A program made the translations under genes and the position numbers. From the NCBI GenBank assembly GCA_033439265.1, contig JAVTVX010000010.1, forward strand, positions 558,001 through 622,000: a stretch of DNA of 64,000 nt, in the 5' to 3' direction. Shown one piece after another: positions 11,281-25,516 of this stretch. Each line of letters begins with the position of its first letter. The stretch's first letter is position 1. Origin of the DNA: Dillenia suffruticosa. Taxonomy: Eukaryota; Streptophyta; Magnoliopsida; Dilleniales; Dilleniaceae. The notes under the pieces were generated by a model. It had not been told where the DNA came from. It made no database searches and saw only the letters and a program-made list of their open reading frames with translations.

Positions 11281-13709
11281 AGAAATAGACTGGTGGGTTC
11301 AAAGATTCCACACTAGTGAACCTATCCAAACTTGGGATTCAAACGGGTTCCAGCCACAGTTATTCTATAGAAAGATTCATCCATCTCAATCAAACATGTC
11401 ATATATATACATCTCAATCAAACATGTCATACACCAAAAAAAAAAAAAAAATTTGTCATATATATAATTTTTTAAACTATTATGGGAAAAATCATGAAAT
11501 TTCATTCTGTCACTGATAATATTTAAAATATAAAATTAATTAATTCATAATACGTATATAGGAAGAAGGTATAAATATGTTATAAATTTATTATCATAAA
11601 TCTATATAAAGAAAATGAAGAATTGAACAATTTGAAATAAGTGATTTTTTTGTTAATTTTTTTAATTGTAAGTACTAATAATTTATTTTAATTGTGTGTA
11701 ACACTTTTGATTTCTTCTTTTTAGATGTGCAATCATGTCTAATACGAAACCATATAACTATCCTTTTTCGAAAAATAATGGTTTTTCTATTGGTGTAATT
11801 TTTATCGGTGTAATTGATGCTATGGACTTATCTTTTTTTTTTTTTTGGGTAAGATACTATGGTCTTATCTTATAAGCCGAAAAAATTATTATTTCTATTT
11901 CTATTTCTATTTTGTTTATCAAACTTGATGTTTTATTTGTATTTTGCTAATGAAAAGAATACATATGATTGCATGGTTTGGTTTTAATTGTGATTTTAAT
12001 TATGAAAATAATTTATGTTTAAGTGATTTATAGTTTAAATTATCATATTTTTAAAATTATGATTTACATTGTAAATCAAATTTGAATTTGGGTGAACTCT
12101 GAAACTTCATGTTCTTTTAAATTAAGATTTAGAGTTTAGGATTAAAATAAAATTCTTGTGTCCAATTTTTATTTTTAAATAATTATATAATTATATAATA
12201 AGTATTTGGTAACTTATCTCAGGATCATTTAGATTCAATCAGAATCCCATAATTATAATATCTCGCCAGTGAATCATAACTTAACTAATATTGTATTCTT
12301 ATTTTCTTATAAAGATTTTGAATTCAAATTTTCTATGTATGGAAAAAAGAATAAATCTAAAACCTCTGTTGGGGGTCAATTATTTTTTTTAGTACTATAT
12401 CAATCGGTATCTGGAAATATATTTCAATTAATTCGATTTAGAATTTATAATGACTCATTTATTATGATCATTCTCTCAACGCAGTCTTTTTTATACCCAT
12501 TTGAGGGGTCAATTATGCAGCGTCTAATGGGTTGGCTTGCGTTGGTATTCACATCAACCTTTGACCTCATTTTTGGCCATAAAGTCATAATGGTTTTTTT
12601 TTTTTTTTTGTAATTATTATGTTGGCTTTTGAATCTAATTTAATGGTAGTACTAATTAAATATTTAGTATTCTATGATATATATAGAATTGGGTGTGCAT
12701 AAGTTTCATGTGCCATGACATTGTTACCATACTTCATATAATATGTTGCTGGATTACTTTATGCCACCAAATATTGCCATATTCAAAAAAATAAGTTTTT
12801 AATTTTAATACATATATTTGTCAAATAAATAAAAATCTTTTCTTACTAAAACTGGAATATAATGTCAGACAACATTCTAAACGAATAAATGAACATCACC
12901 AAAAAGAGTGAAGAACAGAATTTCAATCCATGGAGTGCCAGACCATCTTCATCTTATATTGCTTTACTGGGAAGTTCTGACGACACTTTACCACCTCAAT
13001 TCATTTGCCCAATTCTTATAATTAATTTTTTGATTCCAATAAAAAGAAAAAAAAGAAACAAATCTCCATCTTCAAATATTTTGTCCAATAGAATTTTTAT
13101 CTCTAAATATTTTTATTTAATCTTTTGACTTAACTTTTTTTTTTTTTTTAAAAATATTTTTTATGGTGCAAATCTTTTCTCAAAGTGTATTTTTTAATAA
13201 AAATTTTATTTTATTTTTATCATTTTTCATATGTTTAGAATGTTCAATCCCTTTTTTTTTTAAGAATATTTTGTCTCCTATTACGAAAATTATATTTTTC
13301 TTTATAATCAGAAAATAATATCTAAAAGTTATTGTTTTTCTTAATTTTGATACCTCAATTATTTGCCAGAAAATAAAGAAAAAAATACGCATTATCATAA
13401 AACTTTTTAGGAAAACAAACAGAATCTTAGAAAAGAACAATAAAAGAATAAGGGAACAACAACAAATCCCATTTTATAGCATCAGTGGAAGTGGTAGCAA
13501 TTCAGAAACTTTTATATTACAAGACGTATACCCTAACATATTTATACAGTAAATCAGAAGCCTGCAGCACCAAACAATCACTCCCATCCAATTGAAGCAT
13601 GTGTTATGGTGCCTATCTTTATCGGAAAATGGTAGTAGAAATGTAAATATGTGCACCAAAATTTTTACATTTCAGGTAATTTGGCTTATGAAATGGGTAG
13701 ACAGTTATT
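11280..13709. other. AT-rich intergenic spacer
   Basis: Very AT-rich with many homopolymers (for example T runs near 11827, 12594 and 13136). Open frames at 12269-12613 and 12889-13128 are low-complexity and match nothing. The last 200 bases probably include the ferrochelatase 3' untranslated region. Confidence 0.6.
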
Positions 13710-16700
13710 TTAGTGAAATAAAGGCAGAATGCCCCATTTATGGAGAAACCCTTCACCTGTTGTAACTTCAAGGACCAACAAAACAAGCACTGCCAACATA
13801 GCCGCTCTTCCGTTCCAAGTTTCTGCACTCTTCGTCCAACCCCATTCCCATACAGTCACTGGTGGCGGTAGCTCCCTTCGTTGTGAATCATATGTTGCCA
13901 ACAACTCTTCTACACTTCCAAGCGGAACTAGAGACTGCAAGTGCCAATTTGAGGACTCAAATAAGTACCAAACTTTGAACGGGGGCAAAAATGGGTATAC
14001 AACATGCAAATACTCTATACCAAAAAAAAAAAAACGTGCAAATACTTAACCAACATAACACACAAAATCTGTAACGGTTTTTAGAAATATTTTCAAATGT
14101 GGAAATCATGCTTTTTACATCTTGCATCTCATTTCCATTTTCTTTGATATAAAGTCAATCCTATGTTCTTGTACCATAGTCATGATTTTTGGTTCTTGAC
14201 ATTAATCTTCTTTTCAAGAAAAGAACATTTTGCTGCTGCTGTTGTTGGTTTGTGCCAAGAAATGAACCTTGGCGTGCTATCTCACTTTCATATAGAGAGC
14301 TACACCACCACTTTGCCAAAAGTTTCAATAATTTCCTAATTTCCACATTCACATTACACACTCATGGCAACCCAAGGTTCAAATCAAGCAAAACAACAAA
14401 TCACACGATCTATAGTTCAACAGCTTTAGTGGCGTTAACCCTTTGAGAAGCCCCAATCTCATCACAAAGAACAAGTCCCCCATTGGTTATCGCCTCCTCC
14501 TACATTCTTTTAGAGGCATCTGACTTTTATGGTGCCCTCGGTCGATATATTCCCAATACAACTGAATGCACATGGTATTTGGTGCACCGAGTATTTTGTA
14601 AGATTTTCCATATTTCACCCTCCCCCTTCTTTCTGAATAGGTTAAAGAAAGTACAGTGGGTATCCAAGGGGTGACACCCAAGAGCATATATTGGGGGATT
14701 TCTACAATCCTTATGGGTATGGATAACTACAGGATTTGCAGCCGTTGTATCTCCATCCAACAGCCACCGATTATTTTGCTATCTCACAGGAGAAAGTTGA
14801 TTACCGTTGGATGAAAATTTAACGCTACAATTTCCTTCGGTATGAATATGCATGGGGATCGTAGAAAATCCCCATAAATTGATACACAAGAAAGGAATTA
14901 ATAAAATCTAAAGAATCCCACCAGCCCTTGTAGCAAGTGGAACCGAGTTTCCCAGCTGGGCAACAGGTTTGGGTCCAAGTCGAAGCCTGTTACTTACAAA
15001 AACAACATTAAGTGCACAAGGATTTCTACAACAATCTACAGTGGACACAAATATATGGAAAGACATAAAAATACCTGTCGAGCTTCAAGATTTGATACTG
15101 CCATAGCACCAACATATGGAAGACTTTCAATCACTGCATCTGCCATATCTGAGATAAATGTTGGCTCACATCCTAGAGCAGGAACACGTCCCCAGTTCTC
15201 TATACCAGATTTTAAAGCTAACTCCTTGTACTCAACATCAATTTCTTCGAGTGTTTCTATGTGCTCACTAACAAAACTGAGAAGAAAGAATCGAGAATGT
15301 GAAGACACTGATCTAATGATCTCATGACCAGGAATAACAAAAGGAAGAAAAGATATGTAGCAACAAGCCACTTTCAAGCTTTCCCAGAACAAAAAGCCTA
15401 ATGTATCACTAGAAGTGTCGCAATCAGCACAATTTACCTTATGGGCACAGCAAGAAGACTCTTCACTCCTTTTTGTCCAAGATCAACGATTGTCTCATCT
15501 GTATAGGGTTTTAACCATTCAACTGGGCCAACTCTGCTCTGTGAGAAAAATCAAACATCTATCAATTAAGATACACCTCAATAGGTAGAACTTAGGAAAC
15601 CAAGACACTTGAAAATTCAAATTGCTACAGATAAAGTCTTCCTCAAAGACTTGCATATGGTAGATAGTCCAAGTCTCTACACCCAGCTCTGCATATTCTA
15701 GAGTTCAAGTTCGTGTCATAAAACAAGCTTACTTTTTGTTTCTTCGAATTAACTGTGGTGGAAATTTGCATGTGAATGACAGTGGAAAAAATTTAGTTAC
15801 TCTTTCAATGAGTCATAAAGTCCATCCCTCAAAGATAGCAGGTAAGAGCTAACACACTTGACAAGAAAATTGCATCCATGCAGGCTTTCTAAATTGCATT
15901 TAAAACAAAAAATGAAACAATAGATTCACCGAATGAGGTACATAATCATACTTGAGAATACATTAAAATTTTGCTACGGCATAAGAGTATCATCTTCCCT
16001 TATCCTCATAATATGAAATGCAAGTACCATTTATCAGAACTTCACAATCTATAGACAGGTACACAGAACTACCATAAGCACCAAGGAGAAGGAAGCACCT
16101 GATAAGCAAGAGTATATGCATTCCTTACTCTTCTTCTTTCCAATTCATCCATTATCAAATCCACACATTCCTCCATTTCAGCCTTGTATGGGTCACCAGC
16201 TTCTTCCACATATGCCAGTGGTACTCCATGTGCACTGAAAAATATAACCACCTACGAAACAAAATTATAGCATGACATATTAAGATTACATCCATCGTTA
16301 ATAGTTTGAAGAAGAAAAAGACGTGTTTGTCACATGTTCAGTAAATTATCAAACAGCTTACCTACTTGCATAAACTTAAGTTTCAAATCAAACACTAATG
16401 CTCAGATTGAACACCCAAGACCCAAGACCTGAAGTAAATATAGGAACAGCCACCAGAATGGAACCAGTGAGCTGCAAGACATGGGATTTGTTCATAATAT
16501 CTCCTCATTTAGCAAGTCAAAGAAACCCATGTCCTGTAATGAGATGGGCTTAGAACAACAGACATGATGCCAAAAAAGGTAAGAAAGAAAGCCTCTTCCT
16601 TTCTTTCCCTCCCCAAATTTTTACAAACAAGAAATATGCAAAGTTTGGGGACAAGAAAAAAGAAATCAACTTAAGGCTTATATATATACGTACATATAAA

Positions 16701-19700
16701 AGAATGGCCGCACGAAAAGCTTGATAGGAAAAAAAGGACCCAGCAAGCTCATTCTCAACTGAGATATAAATGTCATCTAGAATTAGTCTCTGTTGAACAT
16801 GACTCTAACCAAAGGAATAAATTCCGAGACCACCACTACCTCCATAGAGCATGCATATAACATTCGAATTAGTCTCAGTTAAAAAATATACAAAGACTAA
16901 GGCACGTAGTAAACAAGTTAGCTACAATCATACTTGTATTGTACGTTAAAAAGAGGCTTGGATTTTGTCACACTTAAAGAAAGGAAAATTAGAAATTTAC
17001 GTTCATTTTATCATTGTAGCAGTTGCAAACAGTTCATCATTGTTGACTTGATGACCCAAAATGTGCTACAGAATTGTCATGTCAATATCCTGACAAGCCA
17101 ATATGAGATCTGATTTTGGAAAACTTCAAAAGAATATAATGCTACTGGAAGCTGATATACTAAAGACCAGATGTAGATATTCAGGACGACGACACTTAAA
17201 TTTGATGAGCTAAATTAACTGTAAAAGATCTGGAAATGATGATATCTACACACAAAACCTAAGATGGAAGTCAATCAGGTACTCATCTCATCCTATAAAA
17301 ATAAATACCTAGTACCTTCTCAGGGTTGTCAAAACTTTTCAACTCCTTCTCGATCAGATCTGCCATAGCTTTTATATATCCTTCACGCTGATACCAGGAA
17401 GGTATTACAGTGTGCTGCATGTTAACCAGATATTCATCCTCCCTGAGGATTAATAATGTTAACATCAGAAGACTAATGGTAATTTACATCCAGAACAATC
17501 ATTTCTTAGCAGTATGTGCTCATTTATCACCTGAAAATACTTTCCAGTAATCTGAGGCTTGAGCCACTGGTTGAAATTGAAAATTGTGGATAAAGAGGAA
17601 GCACGACAAGCTTTGTGATTCCATCCCTTTTTATCTGCATAGAAACGAAAAAGAAATATACAGTAAGGAGCAAATCATAATTCCTGAGTCTATAATACAT
17701 TATTATGCCAATGCAGGAGATGTTCAAAAAAAATAGGGCATAACACAACTAGGACACAACCTTCATATCACACACATGTATATAATTCATATGACATGAC
17801 AAGTTTTTGCATAAAAAGTATTACACAAATTTTAATCAATAGGTCACTTATGTAGTTGACTACTATAGTTTACCGTGCTTGGTTACACAGCACACGTAAA
17901 ATGGACTTATTAGACTTTTGGGTGAGCAGTTCATACAACCTCAGAGAATAGCTTGCACCTTCCCCTCAAAATTAAGGGATTTGTGGGAGTAAAAAATATA
18001 GTAGAAGGTTAATACAACAGGGCAATATTTGAAGCAATTTGGTGTTTGTTAGTGGAATGAAATGCTAGAAACTACAAAGGCCATGAAATAAGAAAATTTC
18101 TATCAGTAACTTTATCCAGCCATCTTTTGGTGTTAGTAGGGTAGGCTGTCTCACATGTGAAATCGGCATGATTGGCATGCTCTATTTGCTTGATATTGGA
18201 TGTTTCTTATTGTGCTTTTCTAGAGGATGTCACAACCTCTAAGCTTGTCCAAATAATGTTATTTTGGCTACTGCGCTGAACCCCCAGCTCCCCCCCAAAA
18301 CAAATAATGAGGTTCCCCAACACACTTAGCTAATGGAAGCACAAGATATTTTCTAAATGTCCTGTATACATGATCAGAGCAGACACACACTTCGGCAGGC
18401 AAGTCACCTGTTCAATAGCTTCTTCTGTGAATGGATGCCAGTAGCGCATGCCGACATACACATTTGCTGGGACATTCTTCGACCAAAGAGCTTTCCTCAA
18501 CTCTTCAGCCTAAGCAAGGAAAAGGAAAGGAAATCAATGAGAAGTGACAAGGAAAGCATGACAGCAAATACTAAACCATATTGCTTGTGTCAGAAAAGCA
18601 GGCATATACAGGACTTCAACATAAATAATCATAATAGAAAATGGATATCTGCTTGAAAAAAGCAAACTGAACACCCCCCCCCAAAAAAACCACAAACAAG
18701 CATAACCATAATTTGTACTCAATGATACTTTTAATGCCGGTGTCAAGCTACACATAACAAGCCAATAAGAGCCTTCGATAAATTCTTGGGCATAATTGGC
18801 CTCCCAATTCCTGTTTGGTTTACATGGCCAATTTTTTTAGAGAATCTATGAGCCAGAGGGGCAATTATCCACAAAAGAACCCAAGTAATAATAGAAGAAG
18901 GCAAATAAAAGAAACAAAAAAAAAATAGAAGCAAAGATCCAGCAGCTATTCAAAAACTTCTACTGCATCACATTCTTAAGAGGAGCAACCGAATGATCCA
19001 TTATCATTACATATTCAAAACTTGGCACATAACTATACGGGCAACATAAAAACTCACTAGTAATTCTACTGGCACCAATGAGGTGAATCAGGAGCTTAAT
19101 TCTAAAACAATTTATGATCACTATGAGTCAACAGAATAAAGATAGGAAAAAGAAAATAGATATCCCAAATATATACTACTTTGCAGATCACGTTCAGATT
19201 GCATCAGTTGCAAATTTTCAGAGATTTTATATGCAGCAACTGCAATAAAATATAAATATAGCATAAAACAAATTGCGAAGCACTTTAATGTGATTTGGCA
19301 TGCCTGTGCATCGGTTATTCGGCGAAGAGGAGATCCACCACCAATTGAGGCATAGCCTTCTTTGCTCTTGGGTGCCCTAGCAACGGAGATAAATTGTGCC
19401 AGGGGCTTCTGAAGAAATCGGAACAATCTTGGCAGCCGAATAATATCCTGTACGGGTTTTATGAGGTCAAATTTTATAACAAGAGTAAAGTGCAAACCTG
19501 CAACCAAATTTTAAATACCAAAGAATCATTTGAAAAGCTACCAAACCCTAAATAACTTGGATAACGCTTGTGAATTTCGTGGCAAATGCAACACATTTTG
19601 TTTCCAAGTTGAACAGTAAAATTACTATAAAACAAAGCTAACAAAAAATGGTGAAGTTAGTTATTATTGTGCATGCAAAATAGAAAATGAAAATAGTCAG

Positions 19701-22700
19701 GATAAAGCTAAATAGTTTTCTCATGTAAAGTCAGCCATCTAAATGACACAGTTGAGATTATATAAATTTATTGCAGTTCACACTTCTTAAGTTAAATAGA
19801 AGACCACACTTGAGGTTCACTGGTCTGACACCCTAGCAATAAGCTGTCTGAGCAACCTGAGCGACACTAGAGCCTTAATGAACTTGAATGTTTCCAAGAT
19901 GCATTTTCCTCACTAGAACAATCACCAAACCGCAGAGAGAAAAATTTAAAAACTATTTGAAGTGAATCAAGCTTGGAAGCTGAATAAAAGTCTGCAATGT
20001 TCAGTACACCAGAAATTCAGTATTCTGGAGAAATTAGAGGACTTCCGCATCAACATGCATGACATGTAACAACCTTACAAAGGGAAAACTGCTTAACCTA
20101 AAAACCAGGTACATCACTTTGATGATTGTCAATGGACAAGTAGGTAGGCTCTAATATTCAATCATTTATGAGTAGATCCATTTTGCTATAATTCAGGTGC
20201 ACGATCCCATTTTCAATGATATTTATCAAGACAAAATTTGAATCACATTTTTATAAGCGAACATAGGGATATATGTGTATTTCTACAACACTTGTTTTTT
20301 CACTTTATAGTGATGGTACAATGCTCCTGAATCTCAAAGCACGTTTCTCACTTCCAAGCAAAGAAAATGATGAGAGAGATATGGAGAAGTAACCAACAAT
20401 AGTAAACTCGTCACATCTTTTAAGACCACAACATCCACTCCTCTCTTGGCCTAGCAGTAAAGGGGTTATCCCCTCACCAATTGTGAAGTTCGAGCTCCCA
20501 TACCCCCTCCCCCTTGTAGAGGCATTCCCTTCTAGAGGACCAAAAAGGAAACTTGTGGAATTGTCAGTTAGAAAACGACATAAAGAAAATCTTCTCAATG
20601 AATATCTACATCCATGTATATTGGCCATTGATTGCTTTTGCTTTTACATTCTAATAGGGATTGAAATTTTAAATCTACCTGAAGCATTGACAAGAAATAT
20701 CTTCCGACATGATAGGGGTAAAATGATATAACAAATTTCAAGAACTAGGATACTATATGGCTATAATACAACTTTAAAAACTTATATTATTATGTTTATA
20801 ATGATACAATTCTGCCATTTTTAGATAAATTTTATTTCTAAATAGGCCTGCTTTTGAAAATTAGTACTCCCTCTGTCCCATTATGAATATCAAGGCACCA
20901 AAACGAGTGTCAAAAAAATTATCTTGTCAAAATAAATGAATGACTTTACTCTTTTACCTTTAAAAACTTGATTGAGCAATTGGTACTTTTGGAAGAAAAT
21001 GCCTTTAAACAAATAGTCAGAGCAATTATATTCTTTGTTTACTATATGTGTTTGAGATATGTCACTTTGTCATTCAAAATCAGACAATGAGACCCAATTT
21101 ACATACTTAAAAGGGGGTGCTAATGAGATACAAAAAGTAGGAATAACAATTATTTTGTCCTCATTGTTGTACTGTATCAAAACAAAAAATATTAAGTGTG
21201 ATATTAGTGAATGTAATTCTCAGGAAAAGTTCAATTGAAGTGTCTCTCAAGAGCCTACCCAATATTGTAAAACTATCTGGCATTTTAAAATAAAATAATT
21301 AAACAAATAGGCAATGTGGAGAATCTAACGCACATATGGCATCATTTGAGTATCGTATTCAATATTATTGGATATCGCATCCATTTGGAAGGATCCAAGC
21401 TTTCTATATATTATTTCATTAGATGAAGTATGTGAAGCAAATAATTCATTTGCTAATTTTATCTGTGCAACAATAGCAGTGGATGTTATTCATCTCTCTT
21501 TTTTGTTTGATCAAGACCTTAAGCCCCAACCAACCCCCCCCCAAAAAAAGAAAAGAAAAGAAAAGAAAAGATACACCTCATCTCCAATTTCAGATATGTT
21601 TATTATTCTATTAAGAAGATTATGGAAAATAAGTTTATTCTTAATTTCTCAGATTAGACAAATATGGGCATTTCGTGGATGATCACAGCATCCTTGTGAG
21701 TTATGTGTCATGTATATACAATGCAAGTAAAACGTGAGAATGCTCAATGTGGAAAGAATCAGAAAAGTGGTTGTTGTGAGGAATAAGCAAATCAGGTTAC
21801 AAGGCACAATTAAGAATTTTGCCAAGAAGCATCAAACAAATATTTATATATTACACAGCTTAACCACCACATGAACATAAAATTTCCATGAAACCAAGTA
21901 CCTCAAAATTCCTTCCTTTGATTTCTTCAGCAACCAACCACCATGATGGCTCTATTCTCTTGCTAAAGTAAATATTTTTCAACTCACTGAAGTTTCCATT
22001 AACTCAGTCTTGTGTGAGTTACTGTTCCATCTTTTCTTGAGATTATATATGCCAACTTTCCTAAAGCTTTTCCTCTGAATGTGTTCACATTACTAATGAG
22101 GATCCTGTAATAAGAGTTCTCCATATAAACCAATGGAATGTCTCAATTTTTCTTTTTTTTTTTTTTCTTTTTTTTCCAATACAGCAATGTCTTCTGGACT
22201 GACCCCTTAGGACTCAGTAACATGAGGACTCAGGAGATAAAGCATCATAAATTCCACAATATAAGAGATAAAGCAAGAGGACTCAAGAGCCTTCTTTTCT
22301 ATAGAACTCCAGAGTTTTCTTTTCTATCTTCAGGTTCCAATATTTCCAAAATTTACATCATTGACCTTAAGATTTCTATGAAACATTTATCAGGTTTGCA
22401 CATTTATATAATGCTGAAACATAATAACATGCAGCTGAAACCGACCCCTTAGTACAAGCTAAGGGCCTACTCAGAAGTATGCAAGGAACAAAATTTTGAG
22501 ATAGCTAGTTAATTAATTTAGGTGGGATATGTGGTCAAAGGAATATGATAAGTAAGGAAAAAGATAGTTACTGGGTCTGCAAAAAGGTTGAATAAGAATG
22601 GCTGAACATCTTCTAGAGTCTCTGGACCTCCAAGATTCAGTAACAGGACACCTATTTTTTCATCTCCAATAAGTGGGGAAATGGAGATGTCTTTTGCTTC

Positions 22701-24309
22701 AGAAGTCAACAGCGCCCCCAGTGGCAATGAATACTTGTCTAATTGCTGCTTTGGAGAAAAAGATTGTTTTTCAGACCATCCCAAGGAATATCTTGTTATC
22801 ATGGAAGTGTATGATAAATTAGAACGTATGCAAGCCTCCATTTGGACACCAGAGCGATGATATAACTTTTGGTAAGAACAGAGTGTTCGTGGCAATAATC
22901 TGCAAAAGGAGAACAACATAGAATAAAATGTTTTGTCAGAATTTTTCACTGCAGATCCAAAAGAATAAAAAATAAAAAATAATGAAATGCAGGCACAATG
23001 GACTACCGGTACAGCAAATACACGGGGAAAAAATCATCAAAACAGAGACATAAACAGTATATAATTTTGATATTAGAAAAGAACATTTCCAATGTGGGAT
23101 GATAAATTTTTTGCTAACTGATCTTATGAAAGCCCATGAGAAAATATGAATGCTACATACATAATATGATCATTACTCCCACCATGAAGAATCTATTCTT
23201 GCTCAATCAAACAGAGACAATAGGTAAAAAGTCAAATACTGTTGCATGGGCTGAAAAAATTGAATACGGAAAATACTGAATCTGATGTGGCATGATTTTG
23301 ACGGTTGCAAAATTGTTGCAACCATCTGCACCGAATCATGTCATAGGCCTTTCAGCCTTTGACCTTATTGATATATATAACATTACAATAAAAAATAAAA
23401 AATAAAAAATAAAAGAAGACTACAAGGCCTGACCAATGATTGCATGAAATGGCAAATAGCCAATGAGGCACAGTCACAGTAGCTCTCAAAAAGCATCTTT
23501 TAGCATCAATAACAATAAGATTATGCGTACAGCCACATAAATTATTCCTCATTTTGAGCATATCATTTTTTATTTTTCTCTTTTGCTAGGGAAAAACTAA
23601 AGAACAGACAACAAAGAAAAGCTAGCCACCATCAGACCTAGCCCCGCCCAAACCAAGGCAGGACATGAGTCAAGGGGTAGCCAACCAACAAAAGAACAAA
23701 AGGGCGAGACGATTCAATGACACAACTCATGAGCAACCGAATTAGCACTTTCTAGGAACATGGATAATTGATTTAGAGAAAAGAAGTAGCCCATTTATTC
23801 AACACATTTAGAAGCAAACATTAGAAGAGCAAAAAGGAAAGAAAGAGAAATTCATAGTCAAACACCATTTGTGAAGTCTCATTTTCAAGGATGTGTTTTA
23901 AGGGAAGCTTAAATTGTTAGTTGCTAGGTCACAGACACACACATGCACACACCTATATTAGGGGCCAATTAAAAATGCTAATCCAATTTTGGGTTGGATT
24001 ATGAAGAAATGCAAGTAGTGTACTGTTCTTCTAATGTAATTGGATCATATCAAACCGCATGGCAGACATGATAAAAAAAGGGGAAATCAATCACCTGAAA
24101 AATTACAATTGGCATTGCATTCAATTCAAACACATCCCCCCCCCCAAAAAAATCCCTATGCTTGCAACAGTGTCCGAAAACAACCCAATTTTATCATTAT
24201 AACAACACCAAAAAAAAAAAAAATCAAGAACTTAAAACAGTGGAAGAATTGAGAGAGAGAGAGAGAGAGAGAAAGAGGGTAGTCCTCACATGGAGTAGGA
24301 AGAGGCCAT
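13710..24309 (-). CDS. FC2: Ferrochelatase, chloroplast FC2 type with C-terminal LHC motif
   Basis: Nine coding exons join in frame: 24309-24290, 22899-22572, 19447-19304, 18509-18408, 17634-17531, 17442-17316, 16251-16099, 15538-15438 with 15276-15075, and 13934-13710 (the eighth and ninth listed are exons 7 and 8; the last is exon 9). Together they encode 501 residues. The enzyme inserts ferrous iron into protoporphyrin IX, the last step of heme synthesis. Motifs include [54 protein letters not shown] with the catalytic His, and [13 protein letters not shown] with the active-site Glu. The C-terminus adds a proline-rich linker and a chlorophyll-binding-like helix ([19 protein letters not shown]), which marks the FC2 class. 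The first 90 residues, rich in Ser/Arg/Leu, fit a plastid transit peptide. The start in exon 1 has an ACAACAATGGCC context and splices in phase. One intron has a GC donor. Confidence 0.95.
19302..19304 (-). other. Non-canonical GC splice donor in ferrochelatase
   Basis: Exon 3 of the gene (19447-19304) must end after GATGCACAG to join the next exon (18509) in frame at AEELRK. The intron then starts with GC (CAG|GCATGC) and ends with AG. No GT donor nearby keeps the frame. GC-AG introns are a known minority class in plants. Confidence 0.7.
19448..22571 (-). other. Large ferrochelatase intron (3.1 kb)
   Basis: Lies between the exon ending FNLFADP and the exon starting DIIRLP. It contains a SINE-like head (about 20440-20505), T-rich runs (near 22146-22176) and otherwise AT-rich sequence. 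No additional exon of the family fits inside it. Confidence 0.8.
20440..20575 (+). mobile_element. tRNA-derived SINE-like fragment in a ferrochelatase intron
   Basis: The segment TTGGCCTAGCAGTAAAGG resembles a Pol III A box, and AGTTCGAGCTCCC (about 20487-20499) a B box. The spacing of about 40 bases is that of a tRNA head. Non-tRNA sequence follows. I did not find a clear tail or target duplication, so the boundaries are approximate. Confidence 0.45.
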
Positions 24310-24346
24310 TGTTGTCTTTAGGTTCCCAACTATAATCCTCGACTTT

Positions 24347-24382
<36 letters not shown>
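24251..24382. repeat. Two GA/CT microsatellites flanking the ferrochelatase start
   Basis: GA repeats at 24251-24272 (just inside intron 1) and 24352-24382 (leader). On the gene's strand these are CT repeats on either side of the 20-base first coding exon. Confidence 0.75.
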
Positions 24383-24384
<2 letters not shown>

Positions 24385-25516
24385 CACAAACACCTGAACC
24401 TGATCCTTCAATTTTACAACGCCATCAATTTTTTACTCAGAAAAAAAAAACAAACCAAAGAGGGGGGAGAGAGAGAAATGGCAGAGTGTTGGGTTTACAG
24501 GGCAGCCGATCTCTCGTTTCAGATATATCCAGAAAAAATAAAATAAAATAAAAGTAATAATACACGATCTATAGTCCCCAGAACTCCGCGGGTCGGGTTT
24601 CCATAGTTTCGCCCGAGTGACCGAAGTTGACTGAAAATTGTGTCACTCTGGCAAATCTCCAAAATTAAAATTAAATTATAATAGATTATTTAATTTTGAA
24701 CTCTACAATTAAAAATTTTCCTAAATCTTTTTCAAAATAATTGCGTGGCTTATTTGTTAAACGAGAAAGGACCCACTTAAACCGGTCTTCCTTTAAACAA
24801 GAGGGTTCCATTTCGGTGCCCGACCCGGGCCTAATTAGGGTTGGGCTAGGGGTTTCATGTGATGTGAGTTCCTTGGTGGGACACGTCCGGGTCCGGGGCT
24901 TTTCAAGTGGCCTAGGTTTTTTCCTGCTCCCATCTTTTGAATGTCCACAAACAAGTAAAGCCAACAAGTTTCGTCTGATCTCATTCCAACTATAAAAGGG
25001 TAAGTGATATTTTTTTCATTTTCATGCTATTTATCTTTCAACAAGCATTTTTTTTTTCTTTTCGAGGGTGGGGGGCCTTCGGTGAGCAAGAAGAAAAGGG
25101 CGGGGGTTTTATGAATGCAACTTGGACTCAGCTGTCAGGAGTTTGTGGGTTTCGGAATTTTTGTTACATTAAGGTGATGATACCTTGTTTTTCTTTAAAT
25201 TTGATGTTAACCCTTTATGGGTCTGAGGATATTCATCCTATAATTATTCAACATTTTTGTTTCATTTTATATGAATCTTTTCATTATTGTATTCATTATT
25301 TAGATTACTGGATTGGTCGGCTTTTAATATTTTTGTTAAATTTAAATAGAAAAAGAACCAACTGCAATAAAATTTAGGTAAGTTGGGTGCACTGGTTTCC
25401 CTCATAGGCAACAGTTTGCTTTGTATGCATATTCTGCATTATTTTGATTGTCACTGTATTAAATATATTCCTTAGCTGAAGTATGTGTTGTAATTTTTGA
25501 ACTTGAGACACCAGAA
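24310..25516. promoter_or_regulatory. Shared divergent promoter region
   Basis: This 1.2-kb space separates the start codons of ferrochelatase (minus) and the chloroplast-membrane-protein gene (plus). No other gene is visible in it. It holds the CT-rich ferrochelatase leader and a more GC-rich block near 24780-24960. Near 24990 a TATAAAAGG sequence is followed by GGTAAGTG, which could be a TATA box or part of a 5' leader intron donor. Both proteins are predicted to be plastid-targeted, so shared control is plausible but inferred. Confidence 0.45.
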
